A stretch of 64,000 bases of DNA from Lithodes maja (GCA_037953745.1 JBAKBP010001393.1:87501-151500), one strand, 5' to 3'. Positions 42,000 to 53,488 are shown, counted from the stretch's first letter. The notes: generated from the sequence alone by a model not told the origin. Numbers and translations: made by a program.

Positions 42000-44900
42000 T
42001 CAGATTACTGAAAGGAGCTTAAGGCAACGCAAAAAACGGACGATAGGGGGGAAGGAAAATGACGGAGAATCGGATAAAAGGTCAGTGAATGATTTAGTAC
42101 CAAAACAAACCGTACGCAGACGGGCAGTATCTGGGCAGTCAAAGACGTGGCGAACAGTTAGAGGGGAATGACAGGAGGAGCAGGTAGGGGGCGGAGTGCG
42201 GGGAGTGGACATCAAATAACCGTGAGTCAGCCGGGAATGGCCTATCCTAAGTCTAGTTAGTAAAACTTCCTCACACCTGTGAGACCTGGAAGACGAGGGC
42301 CAAGGACGGACAGAAGGTTTGATTGCACGGAGTTTATTATTGCAGGGTAGAGCATCCCAATGAGATTGCCACGTGCAAAGAATAGAAGGCTTGAGTAAGG
42401 ACAGCCAATCACCTAACGGAAGGTGGGGCTGGCGAGGGATCATTAAAATAGCATTCTTAGCCGCAGCATCGGCGTCTTCATTGCCACGGACACCGATGTG
42501 AGCAGGAATCCAACATAACTGGACCTGGAATCCACGTAGGCTCATCTCGTGGAGAGCGTGTTTTATGGCTAAAACTATTACGTGGGAGGACGAATAAGCA
42601 CGGAGCGCTTCGAGGGCACTACGAGAGTCACTGTAAATTATAAAGGGCTGTTGAGGGGTGTCACGTATAATGTCAATAGCAGATTGGATAGCTAAAAGTT
42701 CAGCAGTAAAGATAGAGGCTTGGGGCGGGAGAGAAAACTGAAGGGGCTTAGTAGAGGACAAAGCAGCGAGGCCCACCCCAGAGTCAGTCTTAGACCCGTC
42801 AGTGAAGATGGCAAAATGGGGGCCTTTACGACGTATGTGTTCGAGTGCGTGTTGGCAGTGATGGCTAGGGACAAAAGGATATCTCTTAGAGAGGAAGGAG
42901 AGGTGAGTGCAAACATTGGGGAGAGAGATAACCCATGGGGGGGGAAGGGGAGACAACAGGCGGCGAAACAGCAATGTGAAAGTCAAGAGAGTTGAGGAGA
43001 ATTGTAGCACGAATCGGAAAGGAGGGGGAAGATGGACACGGATCGGGAATGAAGATATCACTGAAAAGGGAATTAGTGGGAGAGTCACTATGTTTAATTT
43101 TTAATGCACGGCGCATAGTAACTAAATTCGGATGGAGGGAGAGTGGGGGCTCGCCACTCTCAGCTAAGATGGAGGTATTTGGGGAGGAACGGAAAGCTCC
43201 AGTACAGAGATGCATACCCTGCGTATGAACAGGGTCCAACATCTTCAAAACGGAAGCAGAGGCAGACCCATAAATGGGGCAGCCGTAGTCGAGGATGGAA
43301 AGAACCACCGCCTTGTAGAGCATCAACATAGTGGTACGTCTGGCACCCCAAGTGGTATGGGATAGTTTTCTGAGGAGGTTGAGAGCACGAAGGCCTTTAC
43401 CTTTAGTATACTGAACATGGTCTCTCCAGTTGAGATGTTGGTCAAAGATTACGCCTAAGAATTTAACACTGGGATAGAAAGAAATCTGAGAGGGTCCCAT
43501 TCGAAGCGATATTGACTGGCCACGGAGCCAGCGTTTGTCTCGATAGAAGACTATTGCCTTAGTTTTCTCAGCCGAAAACTGAAAGCCAACTGAAGATGCC
43601 CAGGCGATCACCCGTTGGATGGAGATGTTGAGTATACGTTGAGCATGTCTGAGGGTACGGGCAGTGCAATAGATGGTAAAATCATCAACGTACAGGCTGC
43701 CATGGACTTCCGGCAGCAATTGTTGAATGACTTTATTTATGGCCGTGGAAAAAAGTTTGCTGCTGAGAACGCTGCCCTGGGGAACACCATTGACGAGTGG
43801 AAAGACATTAGAAAGAATTCCCTCCACTCGAGTCTGGAATGTTCGATCAGAAAGAAAGTTGGAAATAAAAAAAGGTAGATGGCCAAGGGCACCACTATCA
43901 TGAAGTAGTTGCAGGATGGGACGCCGCCACATGGTATCATATGCCTTCTGGATGTCAAAGAAAACGGCGACGGTGATGGACTTACTTTCAAAGCCACGCT
44001 TAATATGAGATTCTAATAACGTAAGCGAGTCCAGAGTAGATTGATCTTTCTGAGAGCCAAATTGGGTCGGAGTGAGAATAGTGTTTTGACGGAGGAACCA
44101 AGTGAGTCTAGTATTGACCAATTTCTCCATTAATTTACAAAGACAACTGGTGAGGGATATTGGTCTATAACTCGAGGGCAAGCTCGGGTCTTTTCCAGGT
44201 TTTGCAATTGGGACGACAATAGCATGTTTCCATGAGGTAGGAAATTGATGACGGATCCACACCTGATTATAAAATTGCAAGAGGTAGGATTTAGCAAGGG
44301 GGGCTAAGTTAGTGAGTAAGGCAAAACTTATGTTATCTTGGCCAGGAGCGGAGTTAGGACAATTGGAGAGTGCATGTTCAAATTCATCCATAGTAAAGCA
44401 TGCATTATAATCAAAGGTGTCTGGTGAAGAGAAGTTGAGGGGGATCGACTCCATTTCAAGTTTATGGCGGCGGAAATTATCGTCTAACCTCTCATTACTG
44501 CTGACATGGGCAAGATGTTGACCCAAGAGGTTCGATATCTCAAGGGGATCGTGAACAGTACGGCCACCGTGTACCAAAGCATGGCGCGGAGGGGCAATGT
44601 GAAGGCTGTTAATATTCCTGAATTTATGCCAAACGCATGATATCGGGGTAGACGGGGAAATGGTGGAGACATAAGTTTTCCAGGATTCGGATCTACTACG
44701 GATGACTTCTCGACGGAATTTAGCTGATAGTCGATTGTAGTGAGGTTTGATGGCACATATATCCATCAATAACGAGATGGAATGGCATAGAAGATCATCA
44801 CGTAAAGGTAAGCGTGAACATAAAGAATTGTAACGTTTATTGAGACTATCGAGGCGGCGGCCTAATTCATGTTTACTTTTAGCAAGAGTGGATAAGGTGC

Positions 44901-45795
44901 TGTCCCACCAGGGGACTCGACGACGTAGGGGGGAAGAAGTCGTCTGGGGTATAGACTTAGTAGCTGCATTAGTAAAAAAATTAACGAGTAATGAATGAGT
45001 TTCATCAGGATCCCTTAAGGGATTAAAAGGTGGGATTTGTCTGGTGTGGAGGACATATGCGTCCCAGTCAGCTTTGTGGAAGTTATAGCGAGGGAGCGAA
45101 GGACATGGACGGAATTGCAAGTAAGACAGGATGACAGGAAAGTGATCGCTTGAGAACGTATCAACACAGACCCGCCACTCGAACTTATCAACAATTGCTG
45201 TGGAGCACAGGGTGACATCAACAGAGGAATAAGTATGATGGGAAGCAGAAAAGTAAGTGTGTGAGTCGGCCTCATTAAGGCAGCAAAGGTCACGGTTCAG
45301 AAGCAAATGTTCAATCTGCGAACCGGCTGTATCAGGATTGGAGGAAGTAGGGTCCCATATAGGGCTATGGGCATTAAAGTCACCCAACAGTAAGATGGGA
45401 GAGGGTAGTGTAGAGAAAAACTGAGAAAGCAAGGAAAGGTCATAATTGTAAGCAGGTTGGTTATAGATATTGCAAATGGTAACAGAGTCACCATCGGGGA
45501 TATGAAGAGTAAGGATAGAGTGCTGTAGGAAACTTGTACGAATGGGAAACAAGTCAAAAGTTACTCGATGATGGACATAAATTGCTGTGCCATATTCTCC
45601 ATCAGGGGATAGAGAACAGCACGCACGGTGGTAGTTGGTGATGGATTTATCATAATTTCCAATGTGTTGTAAACAAATACACATTGGATTATAGACACGG
45701 AGTAAACGCTGGATCTCACCTAGATGGACTCTAGATGAGAGACCATTACAATTCCATTGTAGTATATAGGGATTGAACAGGTTAAGTGAGAGACG
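42000..45795 (-). pseudogene. LINE ORF2: endonuclease-RT-RNase H (one frameshift)
   Basis: The frame runs from the ORF1 stop. The endonuclease starts at once (ILQWNCNGLSSRVH) before any ATG; the first ATG is at 45684. Then LLGDFNAHSP, SSDHFPV, RT with SAPGQDNISFALL, FDIQKAYD (Asp 577 counted from that ATG) and YVDD at 665-668. The stretch from ATG 45684 stops at 42886. The RNase H (D97 TDGS, E130, D154 YSDSRSA, GNEDADAAA, counted in its own frame from 43088) lies in another frame ending at 42000. The switch maps to the G8 run 42937-42944, so a one-base indel (or sequencing error) is likely. The end has a zinc-finger-like CSSCHSPLTVRHVFDC. Confidence 0.88.
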
Positions 45796-45798
45796 TCA
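45796..45798 (-). promoter_or_regulatory. single TGA between in-frame ORF1 and ORF2
   Basis: TGA followed by CGT. ORF2 continues in the same frame with no stop and no ATG for 37 codons, through conserved endonuclease residues. Stop readthrough or non-AUG reinitiation is the simplest explanation; a nonsense mutation in a fused ORF is the alternative. Confidence 0.55.
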
Positions 45799-47686
45799 GG
45801 TTACGTAAATTAACAGCACTGTTCGGCTGTTGGAGATGAAGAGGAACGGGTCGGGGGGAGGGTCATGAGAAGGCAGGGAGTTTCGACGTGGACGGTGGGG
45901 GGACATATTAGAGGACAGGTCATGGAGGATAGTAGCTATCTTGGAGTGTGAAAGATCTGAACGTGATTTTAAGTGAAAAGTGCATAAGCACGAAGAGTTA
46001 TGAGAGGCGGTGTTATCAGGGGTTGGTAAACGTCGGTCACGGAGAAAGGAGCGTATCAACGCAGCAACAGTGGATTTAGTGCGGGTAGGCGTCCGGCGAT
46101 ACTCACGCACAAAGCCGTCATGACAGCCGCAGTGGGGTGCATGGGAGCCCGAGGCGGTAACATTGATAGGTGCGTGAGGTCGAGGACAAGTAGGCGGGGG
46201 GGACGCAGGCGTAGAGGGGGTGTGGAGTGAGGGAGGCTGGGACGGAGAACCCATATCAGAGCGGAAGATGCGAGAGCGAGGAGGGACACTTTGAGGTTTG
46301 GGAGGCATAGGTCGGGCTGTGAGGGTCTTACGTTTTACGGAGGGAGATTGACGATCTGAGGAGGGAGAATGTAGAGCATCAGATCGGCGTTTACTGGTGG
46401 AGAGGGTAGAATCCATGACATCGTCAACATCGGTAGAGGGAGCCGGGGCAAGAGGCAAGGTTTGAATATCAGTTACTGGTGAAGGGGACGCGGATGCTTT
46501 TGGGGTGAAGGCTTCATGAACAGGGGGAGGGGTATTCAGTGCATGAAATCGGTTGGAGAGGGGAACAGTGGCTGGACTAGAAAGGGGTGAATCCAACACA
46601 GCATCACTGTCCTCACGTCGTCGACTACCGGGAGAAACGTCAGTTGTAGGTGCACAAAGTCTAGCACTGTAAGTCATATCTCTAGAGGGATCTTTAACAT
46701 CTCTTACTCTCAGTTCTTGCTTAGCTTCTCTGACAGGCATGCCTGACCGACTAATGAGAAGCGTTAACTCAGCATTGTACATGTAAAACACACATTGCTT
46801 TGAGCGAGCATGGTGTTCAAGGCCACAGTTAACACACTTTGGAGTGCCACAATTCCAACGGGTAGCATGTTTGACGGAGCTACAGAAGGCACACACCCGA
46901 ACCTTCTTACACCTACCAGCTGAGTGACCAAAGGTGGAACAGTTTGTACATTGTAACGGTTTGGGGACATAAGGTCGTACTTCACGCCTTTGTCCTTCGA
47001 TCCTGATGTCTCGTGGGAGGGAACGTCCACTAAACTTAATGCGAGCTATGCGGAGAGGATGAGAAGGAGTTGATTTGTTTGGGATACTATACAAATCAAC
47101 GTCGTGCACATTTGGATAACGCAAGCGCAACGACGACAGGAGGGTCGACTTATCAGGAAGTCCGTCATGGTCATAAGTTGAGGGTAGAACAACAGTACCG
47201 AGGATGTAATTGAGGTCGTTATGTTTCGTGACAGTAACAGGGATATCGTCCAAGGTAGTAAGAGATAGGTATGTCTCAGATTGGGCACGAGTAGTGGTTT
47301 CCACAATCCAATCATTATTACCAGTCTCACGGAACGATAAGTCCGAAGTTGCATGCGCCGAGAGGAGGAGGTTCTCTAACTTAGCCACCGAGATGTAGGA
47401 AGCCGGTCGTATAACGAGGAAACGCGGCCAGTCATCATCGCCAAAAATTGAATCGAAGTGCCGGAGGGTGGCATTGGGGACAAACTGACGCCGAGGTTTC
47501 CGCCGATGTTGGGGGCCGGAATGAGGCATGTGAGGCTCCAGAGTTGCAACGAGTGAGGTGGAAGTAGTGGCTGAACTAACAATCGGCTGAAATGGTGGAG
47601 AAACAGTGTCGATGGGAGGTGAAGGGTCACCAACACTGGTGTCACTCTGCAGGTGGTCAGTGGAAACTGTAAGTCGGTTAACGGGT

Positions 47687-48100
47687 TGTTGTTGTTGTTG
47701 TTCCCCAGGCTGTCTGGCCGAACAGCCCCAAGGTCTCGAGCAAGGCCATAAACGAGCGCCCCCACAAAATCCTCCCTGCTTACCACTAACAAAGCCCGGG
47801 TGACCGAAGCCACTCCAAGGCAGGGAGCTGAGGAGGGTGCGGAAACGCCCGGGAAACCAATGCCCCACCCAAGGCCCTGTGCCCCTCAGCAATTATGAAG
47901 GGAAAGTTGAGGGGTAAGGGAAAAAATGTGACGCTTTGGCTCCCAATCTGCCAACTTCTAGGTTGGCAGTAGGGAGGTCAATCCACGGAAAAGACGCCGC
48001 CACTTGAGATCTAGAAGATATATAAGTAAAAGAAACAGTCAGAGTAAGCTATGGGTATGGCAGAGATCGCTCAGTTCTCACTCGGATAGACCAGCCCATC
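47687..48100 (-). mobile_element. SINE-like element inserted in LINE ORF1
   Basis: Same family as 34243-35205, minus strand, with (GTT)n on + at 47687-47700. Possible short duplication ACGGGT (47681-47686 and 48101-48106). Its head starts at GATGGGCTGG, just as in the first unit of the 34-kb dimer. Confidence 0.85.
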
Positions 48101-48507
48101 ACGGGTAGTGCTGAGGAGCAGGGCGTGTCAAGAGAACCTGGCACGCCAAGGTCTATGGTTTGAACAGGAGACTCAACACAAGGAGGGTCTCTCTTATCTT
48201 GGGAGAGGGGAGGGACATTTAAATCATGAGCGGCAGGTGTAGTTGGGCTCTGTGGAGAGTCGATATGAACAGGGGCCATTGTAGGGTCCACAGATGGAGG
48301 ATGGGAATCCTTAGTCGTAGAAGCAGGTAATTTAGTATCAGAGCGTGAGAGAGCATCAGACTCGGAACAACTCGGAGGGGAGGTGTCCAAGGTGGTAGAC
48401 TCAGAGGGCAGAGGAAGGTCAGATAGAGAGTCCAGGGGAATGCAAAGGTCAAGTACCGGGGGCGCCAAAGCTGGATCCAGGGGAGGAGGTTTGCATGGCT
48501 GATCCAT

Positions 48508-49306
48508 GATGACCCTAGTTGTTTTTACTATTCTATTTTCATTTTATCGGAAATAAAAAAAGAAAGAAAAACATAACCGAGGGGAAAAAAAGAAAGAAAA
48601 AGAAAAATAGAAACAAAACAATAAATAAAGAACATACCAGAAGGGCCAACAGAGAACCCTCCGTCGTGAGTCAGGGAGCCCCAGCCTCTATACCGGTGGC
48701 GCAAACAGGGGCAGGTCTCCAGGGGGCTCATCCTCATACCCTACCCCCCTAGACTAGGGGGGATAGCACCAAAACACACAGAAAGGCCAAGCTTAGGCAA
48801 AACCGCTATACTGGGACCGAGGGCAAAGTTAATTGCAATCATCCCCAATCTGTGCGTAATGGAGGGCAGCCGGACAGAAGCCAGGAAACCCACCAGGAAG
48901 GGAAAACGGACCCCTGGAACCGAGACCGGTCCCCACTGATGGGCAACCCCAGGGGCATCAACGCGGGCAACCACGTCGCCGCTCCCGGGACCAGCCCCCT
49001 CGGGCGGTGAGCTAGACCGCCACGGCCCCTGTAAACGGAGAGGAGCCAGTACTTCAGACTCAGCGAGGGAAGGCTCTCGAGCCTAGCCGGCACAATTTAG
49101 TTAAAATAGGGAGGAAATCCTCCGCAAAATTAAAACAAAAATGGGAACACGAAAAACGTTGTCACCGGGAGGTTCCGCTTACCCCAATGACGACGGGGGG
49201 GCACTTTGTCCACGACGCCGATTGAAAACCTGCCCTAAAGAGAGTGACACCAACGACCCCGTTTCAAGCCCCGCCACCACGACAAGGTGGCTCCCCACTG
49301 GCGGGG
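48508..49306 (-). other. 5' UTR of the I-group LINE
   Basis: Between the 5' target-site duplication and the ORF1 ATG. Mixed composition, A-rich at 48550-48640 on +. It may contain an internal promoter; no element could be named. Confidence 0.6.
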
Positions 49307-49450
49307 TCCCTCGAGTTGCTTTCCACAAACTTACAATCTACAAAAGTTTAAATCCAGTTGTTACAACCATTTTATGAATGGAGGATGCCTTTAGGCACAT
49401 GGACCTTTTTGTTTTATCTGTGTTTTTCCTTCCTCCGTTGATTGTCTCTT
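49307..49450 (+). pseudogene. older LINE 3' fragment (right part of split target)
   Basis: CTCGAGTTGCTTTCCACAAA through GGAGGATGCCTTTAGGCACA and TTGTCTC, then an A run. Matches 17812-17955. Confidence 0.85.
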
Positions 49451-49700
49451 AAAAAAAAAAAAAAAAAAAAAAAAAATGGGGTGTTACTTATTACTATAGG
49501 TTTTTAATTAAGTATTTGTGTTTGAGTTTTGGCTGGACCCAGAACGCATCCCCATTTCCCCCATTAATGTTAAAAAAAAAAAAAATGGGGTGTTACTTAT
49601 GACTATAGGTTTTTAATTAAGTATTTGTGTTTGAGTTTTGGCTGGACCCAGAACGCATCCCCATTTCCCTCATTAATATTATTTTTATTAATCTCACCAC
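49450..49700. repeat. ~110-bp tandem duplication with A runs
   Basis: Two near-identical units, each A-run + TGGGGTGTTACTTAT ... GAACGCATCCCCATTTCC. Confidence 0.85.
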
Positions 49701-49724
49701 CACACCCCCAATGAAATTAATTAA

Positions 49725-49815
49725 AGTATATATGATCCACCGGGATTCGAACCCGGGTTATCACACACATATTTTTGCCACCTTAACCATTACACCACCA
49801 GGACGGTTAGGGTTA
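49725..49815 (-). mobile_element. tRNA-derived SINE head (S3)
   Basis: Minus strand: GGTGGTGTAATGGTTAAGG A-box region and GGGTTCGAATCCC B box. Related to S2. Acceptor arms do not pair. Confidence 0.65.
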
Positions 49816-49946
49816 ATGTTAGGGTTCGCTACCGGGTATACGATTTTTCTATGTAAGATCGGGTTTTCAGGATCGTAACTCAATCGTAAATTGAGGGAGA
49901 CCACCTGTATATTATTTTGCAAGTTTTACATTATAATACTCTGTGG

Positions 49947-50319
49947 CAGCGTTTCTTAACCTGGGGGGCGTTTGACATGGGGTAATCAAAGTTCAAAATA
50001 GGGCTAGGCCATTCAAATGCATACCGGGTAATCGCAAAGATATATATAAATAAGAAACTTTGATAGGAAAAATTCACAGCCGTCATTCCGAGCAACCACA
50101 TGTAGTGTTGACTTAAAACCATTAATCAGTTTTAATCCTTGCATGCAGATTGGTGATTTTTTCGCCCTTTTTACAGTATCTTGCGTCTTAAGCATCCATA
50201 TGGAATGGATAACAAAAAATAGTTTTCTAGGCATCAGAGGCGTGGGGGTGGGGGGGGGGGTCATGAATACAGTCCTGACCAAAGGGGGGGCGCGGTGCTA
50301 AAAAGGTTAAGAACCACTG
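49947..50319. mobile_element. hAT-like MITE
   Basis: Ends CAGCGTTTCTTAACC and GGTTAAGAACCACTG, the familiar hAT-type terminal repeat. Subterminal G runs on both sides. No convincing 8-bp duplication remains. Non-coding. Confidence 0.75.
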
Positions 50320-50407
50320 CGAGTCTATGGAGTTGTAATTACAATGAGAGTACTGTACTGTGAAAATGTTTCACTAACTCTTGTTGTAGTAGGCTTGTCC
50401 ATATATC

Positions 50408-51080
50408 ATTAACTGTCTTGATAGCGTAGTGCATAGTGCGCGGAATTACGATGTGAGTATCCTGGGTTCGAGTCCTCGGAGTGCCACATATATTTGTTGT
50501 TGTTGTTGTTCCCCAAGCTGCCTGGCTGAACAGCCCCAAGGCCCCGAGCAAGGCCAAGGCCATAACCGAGCGCCTCCACAGAACCCTCCCCGCCAACCAC
50601 AATAAAGCCTGGGTGACCGAAGCCACTCCATGACGGGGAGCTGAGGAGGGTGCGGAAACACCCGGGAAGCCAAAGCCCCACCCAGGGCCCTGTGCCCCTC
50701 AGCAATTATGAAGAGAAAGTTGAGGGGCAAAGGAAAAAATGTGACGCTTTGGCTTCCAATCTTGGTAGATTGGGAGGTCAATCCACGGAAGAGACGCCGT
50801 CACTTGAGATCTAGAAAATATACAAGTAAAAGGAATAGTCAGAGTAAGCTATTGGTATGGCAGAGATTGCTCAGTTCTCACTCTGATAGACCAGCCCATC
50901 ACCACATGACTAGAACCCAATCCTCTCAGCATCAGCTAGGAAAGGCCCTAGAAAGCCGCCTTTGGCGGGGGGATAGCTCCCCTATTTCAACCCCTTTCGG
51001 GGTTTCAACATGTATTTGTTGCTTTCATTGATTGAGTTTGGATGTGAAGTTGGTTGGTGTACAAAACATAATAATACTAT
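50408..51080 (+). mobile_element. tRNA-derived SINE S1, split by an insertion
   Basis: Left part 50408-50498 (A box GATAGCGTAGTGC, B box GGTTCGAGTCC) and right part 51008-51080 join into one S1 copy. The insert is the SINE-like element at 50499-51007. Confidence 0.8.
50499..51007 (-). mobile_element. SINE-like element, longest single unit
   Basis: Minus strand, ~510 bp, with the extended head (GAAAGGGGTTGAAATAGGGG ...). Flanked by ACATATATTTGTTG / ACATGTATTTGTTG (14 bp, one mismatch). (GTT)n at 50494-50510 is the AAC tail. Confidence 0.85.
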
Positions 51081-51195
51081 AGTCTGTTTCTTTTCAACTG
51101 ACGGTAAATTGCAAACATCCCATCAAGATTTCTCAGTTATTTTAAAGAATTTGTGTTGATATATACAGTAGTGCTAAATACAGAAAGTTTATCTT

Positions 51196-51343
51196 ATTGT
51201 GTTGTGGATTGTGTTCTTTTATTTCATAAATGTTATTTTAGTAAGCGTAGTTTCCACATAGCGATTTTGATTACCGGTAGTTAATTTACCTTTGTATTGT
51301 CTTTGTCCCAGTTTTGGTTTGTTTAGTTTGCAAGTTTTACATT
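51196..51343 (+). repeat. interspersed repeat N1
   Basis: GTGGATTGTGTTCTTTTATT through TTTGCAAGTTTTACATTTTAA. Confidence 0.72.
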
Positions 51344-51474
51344 TTAAATTATGATGCAGAGACATAGTACATCATATTTTTCCATTAAGTATTGAGAAAT
51401 TAGCTGCTAAGGGATTCAATTTATCGTCAGCTGAAAAGAAAGAGTATAGCATATTATTTTTTGAACTGGTTATT

Positions 51475-52396
51475 ATGTCTATCTATCTATCTATTGCCTG
51501 ACGCCGTGATCCCCGAAGGGGTGGCCACGAACGAACCGCCCCCATGCACCTCTGTCCCCAGTTAGTCGACGCCCCTCCCCCCAACCAGCACCGCCTTCAT
51601 TCATGTAGTTCCTCACTCCATCCTTCCACCTCATATTCGGTCTACCTCTCCCCCTCTTTCCCTCCACCTCGCTCTCGTACACCCTCTTAGTCATTCTCTC
51701 GCTTTCCATACGTTCCATATGGCCGAACCATCTCAAGTTGTTCCTTTTCACACTTTCCAGCACATCTACCTCCACACCACACCTCCTTCTTACTTCCTCA
51801 TTAGTCTGTCTATCCCTCCATGAAATTCCGCACGCACTCCTTAAGTAATTCATTTCCACTGCTCTCACTCTTGGTCTGAGTCTCTCAACCAACGTCCATG
51901 CTTCGCTTCCGTAAGTCAGTGTCGGGATTACCACACTGTCATGCAAGGACTTCTTCACTTCCATACTGACCACCCTATTTCTTGTTACTGCTTTTAGCGT
52001 TCCTACAACCCTCTTCCCCTGTTGTACCCTCTCCCGCACCTCTTCATCCATAGTCCCATCTTTACTCAACACACTGCCCAGATACTTAAAAGAGTTGACG
52101 ATCTCCATAGCCTGACCGTTCAGCTTCACCTCACACTCTGTGACTTCACCCCTTTCGAAGACCATAACCTTGCTCTTCCCCGTATTTACCTTCAAATTCC
52201 GTTTTTCGCACACTGTTCCAAACTCATTTACCAGACCCTGCAACTCCCATTCATTATCACTCATCAGAACTGTATCATCCGCAAACAGCAGTATAGGTAG
52301 CTTCCACTCAATTCCCTCCCTTTTCAGCGATACACCAACATCCACTGCTCTTGATAGTATTTCTTTCATAACTCCATCCATATATACAGTATACAT
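51475..52396 (-). mobile_element. RTE-group LINE, 5'-truncated
   Basis: Minus strand. Tail (GATA)n (CTAT repeats on +, 51477-51494). Near-identical to the 3' part of 57535-59507. Confidence 0.88.
51491..52396 (-). CDS. RTE reverse transcriptase C-terminal part
   Basis: 301 residues, open to a natural stop. Begins just before the FADDTVLMSD catalytic motif, then KYLGSVLSKDG, YGSEAWTLVERL, ACGISWRDRQT, RWFGHMERM and the tail GGAGWGEGRRL. 5'-truncated, so no fingers or motif A; cannot be active. It differs from the 57568 copy by only a few residues. Confidence 0.88.
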   Translation of the reverse strand: MYTVYMDGVMKEILSRAVDVGVSLKREGIEWKLPILLFADDTVLMSDNEWELQGLVNEFGTVCEKRNLKVNTGKSKVMVFERGEVTECEVKLNGQAMEIVNSFKYLGSVLSKDGTMDEEVRERVQQGKRVVGTLKAVTRNRVVSMEVKKSLHDSVVIPTLTYGSEAWTLVERLRPRVRAVEMNYLRSACGISWRDRQTNEEVRRRCGVEVDVLESVKRNNLRWFGHMERMESERMTKRVYESEVEGKRGRGRPNMRWKDGVRNYMNEGGAGWGEGRRLTGDRGAWGRFVRGHPFGDHGVRQ

Positions 52397-52585
52397 TATG
52401 TATGTATGTATATTTTAAATTTTAATTGTTTCTTTATTTATTTTTATACAGTAGTTTAAGTGTATGTACAGTATATATTCAGGCACATACCCCATAGCTG
52501 GAGGGTGGCCGACTCGAGACAGCCTGGTTAGTAATATGACAAAACTATAGTAATGACAAGCGACAATAATGTGGGTTTTCTGGGC

Positions 52586-52722
52586 TTGTCTTGATAGCGT
52601 AAGGCATAAATGCGCGGAATTTTGGTGTGAATATCCTAGGTTCGAGTCCTTGGAGTGCCACATGTATTTGTTGATTTCATTAATTGTGTTTAGAAGTAAA
52701 GTTGGTTGGTGAAAAAATATGC
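52586..52722 (+). mobile_element. tRNA-derived SINE, family S1
   Basis: GATAGCGTAAGGCATAA, B box GGTTCGAGTCC, CACATGTATTTGTTGATTTC, tail TTGGTTGGTGAAAAAA. Confidence 0.75.
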
Positions 52723-52956
52723 ATATGGTGCAAATACATAAATGCAGTTTTTAACACCGTGCACTGCGTTGATTGACAGGCTATACTATAGGTAGCGCCA
52801 ACGAACTTGACAATAATCTTGATCCCTGACCTCTTTGTAACTGAAAAGGGCCTAGAGCAAAGTGGCTGTAAATATCCACACCTATTTCCTGGTGGACTCT
52901 TCCCACATGATAGAAACGTCTGCCCAATTGCTTTCATTAATTGGGAGTTATAAGAT

Positions 52957-53146
52957 TAGTTTGCTTGGGAAACAGATTAACGTGCTCATGTAGTAATGTA
53001 CACCCTATGTGGTGGATTGTGTTCTTTTATTTCATAAATTTTATTTTAGTAATCGTTGTTTCCACTTAGCGATTTTGATTAGTTATTTTGCCTTAATATT
53101 GTCTGTCCAAGTTTTGGTTTGTTTAGTTTGCAAGTTTTACATTTTA
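52957..53146 (+). repeat. interspersed repeat N1
   Basis: TAGTTTGCTTGGGAAACAGA to TTTGCAAGTTTTACATTTTAA. Confidence 0.75.
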
Positions 53147-53488
53147 ATAAGAAGGTAAGGGGTCAAGATTATTGTCAAGTTCCCTGGCGGTACCAATAGC
53201 ATATTATTACTTGAACTTGTTAGTATGTAGAGTATATATTCAGGCACATACCCCATAGCTGGGGGTGGCTGACTCGAGACAGAGCCTGGTATAGGACAAA
53301 GCTATAGTAATTACAACCAACAATAATGTGGCTTATCTGGAAGTATGATGTAAATACAGTACTGTCATACAGTTGTTAAGGGGGGATGGGCTTATATATT
53401 TCCTCATTTATATATTCATATTATTTTTTGTAGTTTCCTCCCTAGACCTCCATCAAGCTTTAAATATACCCCCCCAAGACCCTTGTTG

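Larger units (their letters stand above)
45796..48507 (-). pseudogene. LINE ORF1 (Gag-like, zinc knuckles), split by an insertion
   Basis: Starts at ATG 48507 and runs in frame to the TGA at 45796-45798 once the insertion 47687-48100 is set aside; the frame is kept across the junction. The N-terminal part is Pro/Ser-rich. Three zinc knuckles lie around 46920-46770 (CTNCSTFGHSAGRC, CAFCSSVKHATRWNC, CVNCGLEHHARSKQC). Binds element RNA. The insertion creates a chimeric open frame starting at 47892 whose first ~70 residues are SINE sequence. Confidence 0.85.
41914..49306 (-). mobile_element. I-group LINE with RNase H, nearly full length
   Basis: 7.4 kb on the minus strand, flanked by the 11-bp duplication TCCCTCGAGTT (41903-41913, 49307-49317). 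The 3' end has an (AACT)n tail (GTTA repeats at 41911-41931 on +). It has a ~0.8-kb 5' UTR, ORF1 with three zinc knuckles and ORF2 with endonuclease, RT and RNase H. A SINE-like element interrupts ORF1 and a homopolymer indel shifts the RNase H frame. RNase H plus zinc-knuckle ORF1 points to the I group. Confidence 0.88.

Noticed and set aside
42692..43331. Plus-strand ORFs inside the I-group LINE
   Set aside because: Shadows of the minus-strand ORF2; no domain of their own.
46056..47813. Other minus-strand ORFs within LINE ORF1
   Set aside because: Alternative frames of the zinc-knuckle ORF1 or of the SINE-like insertion.
49725..49815. Functional tRNA gene
   Set aside because: A and B boxes are present but the acceptor arms do not pair; same for the heads near 10860-10925, 35890-35985 and 59900-59957.
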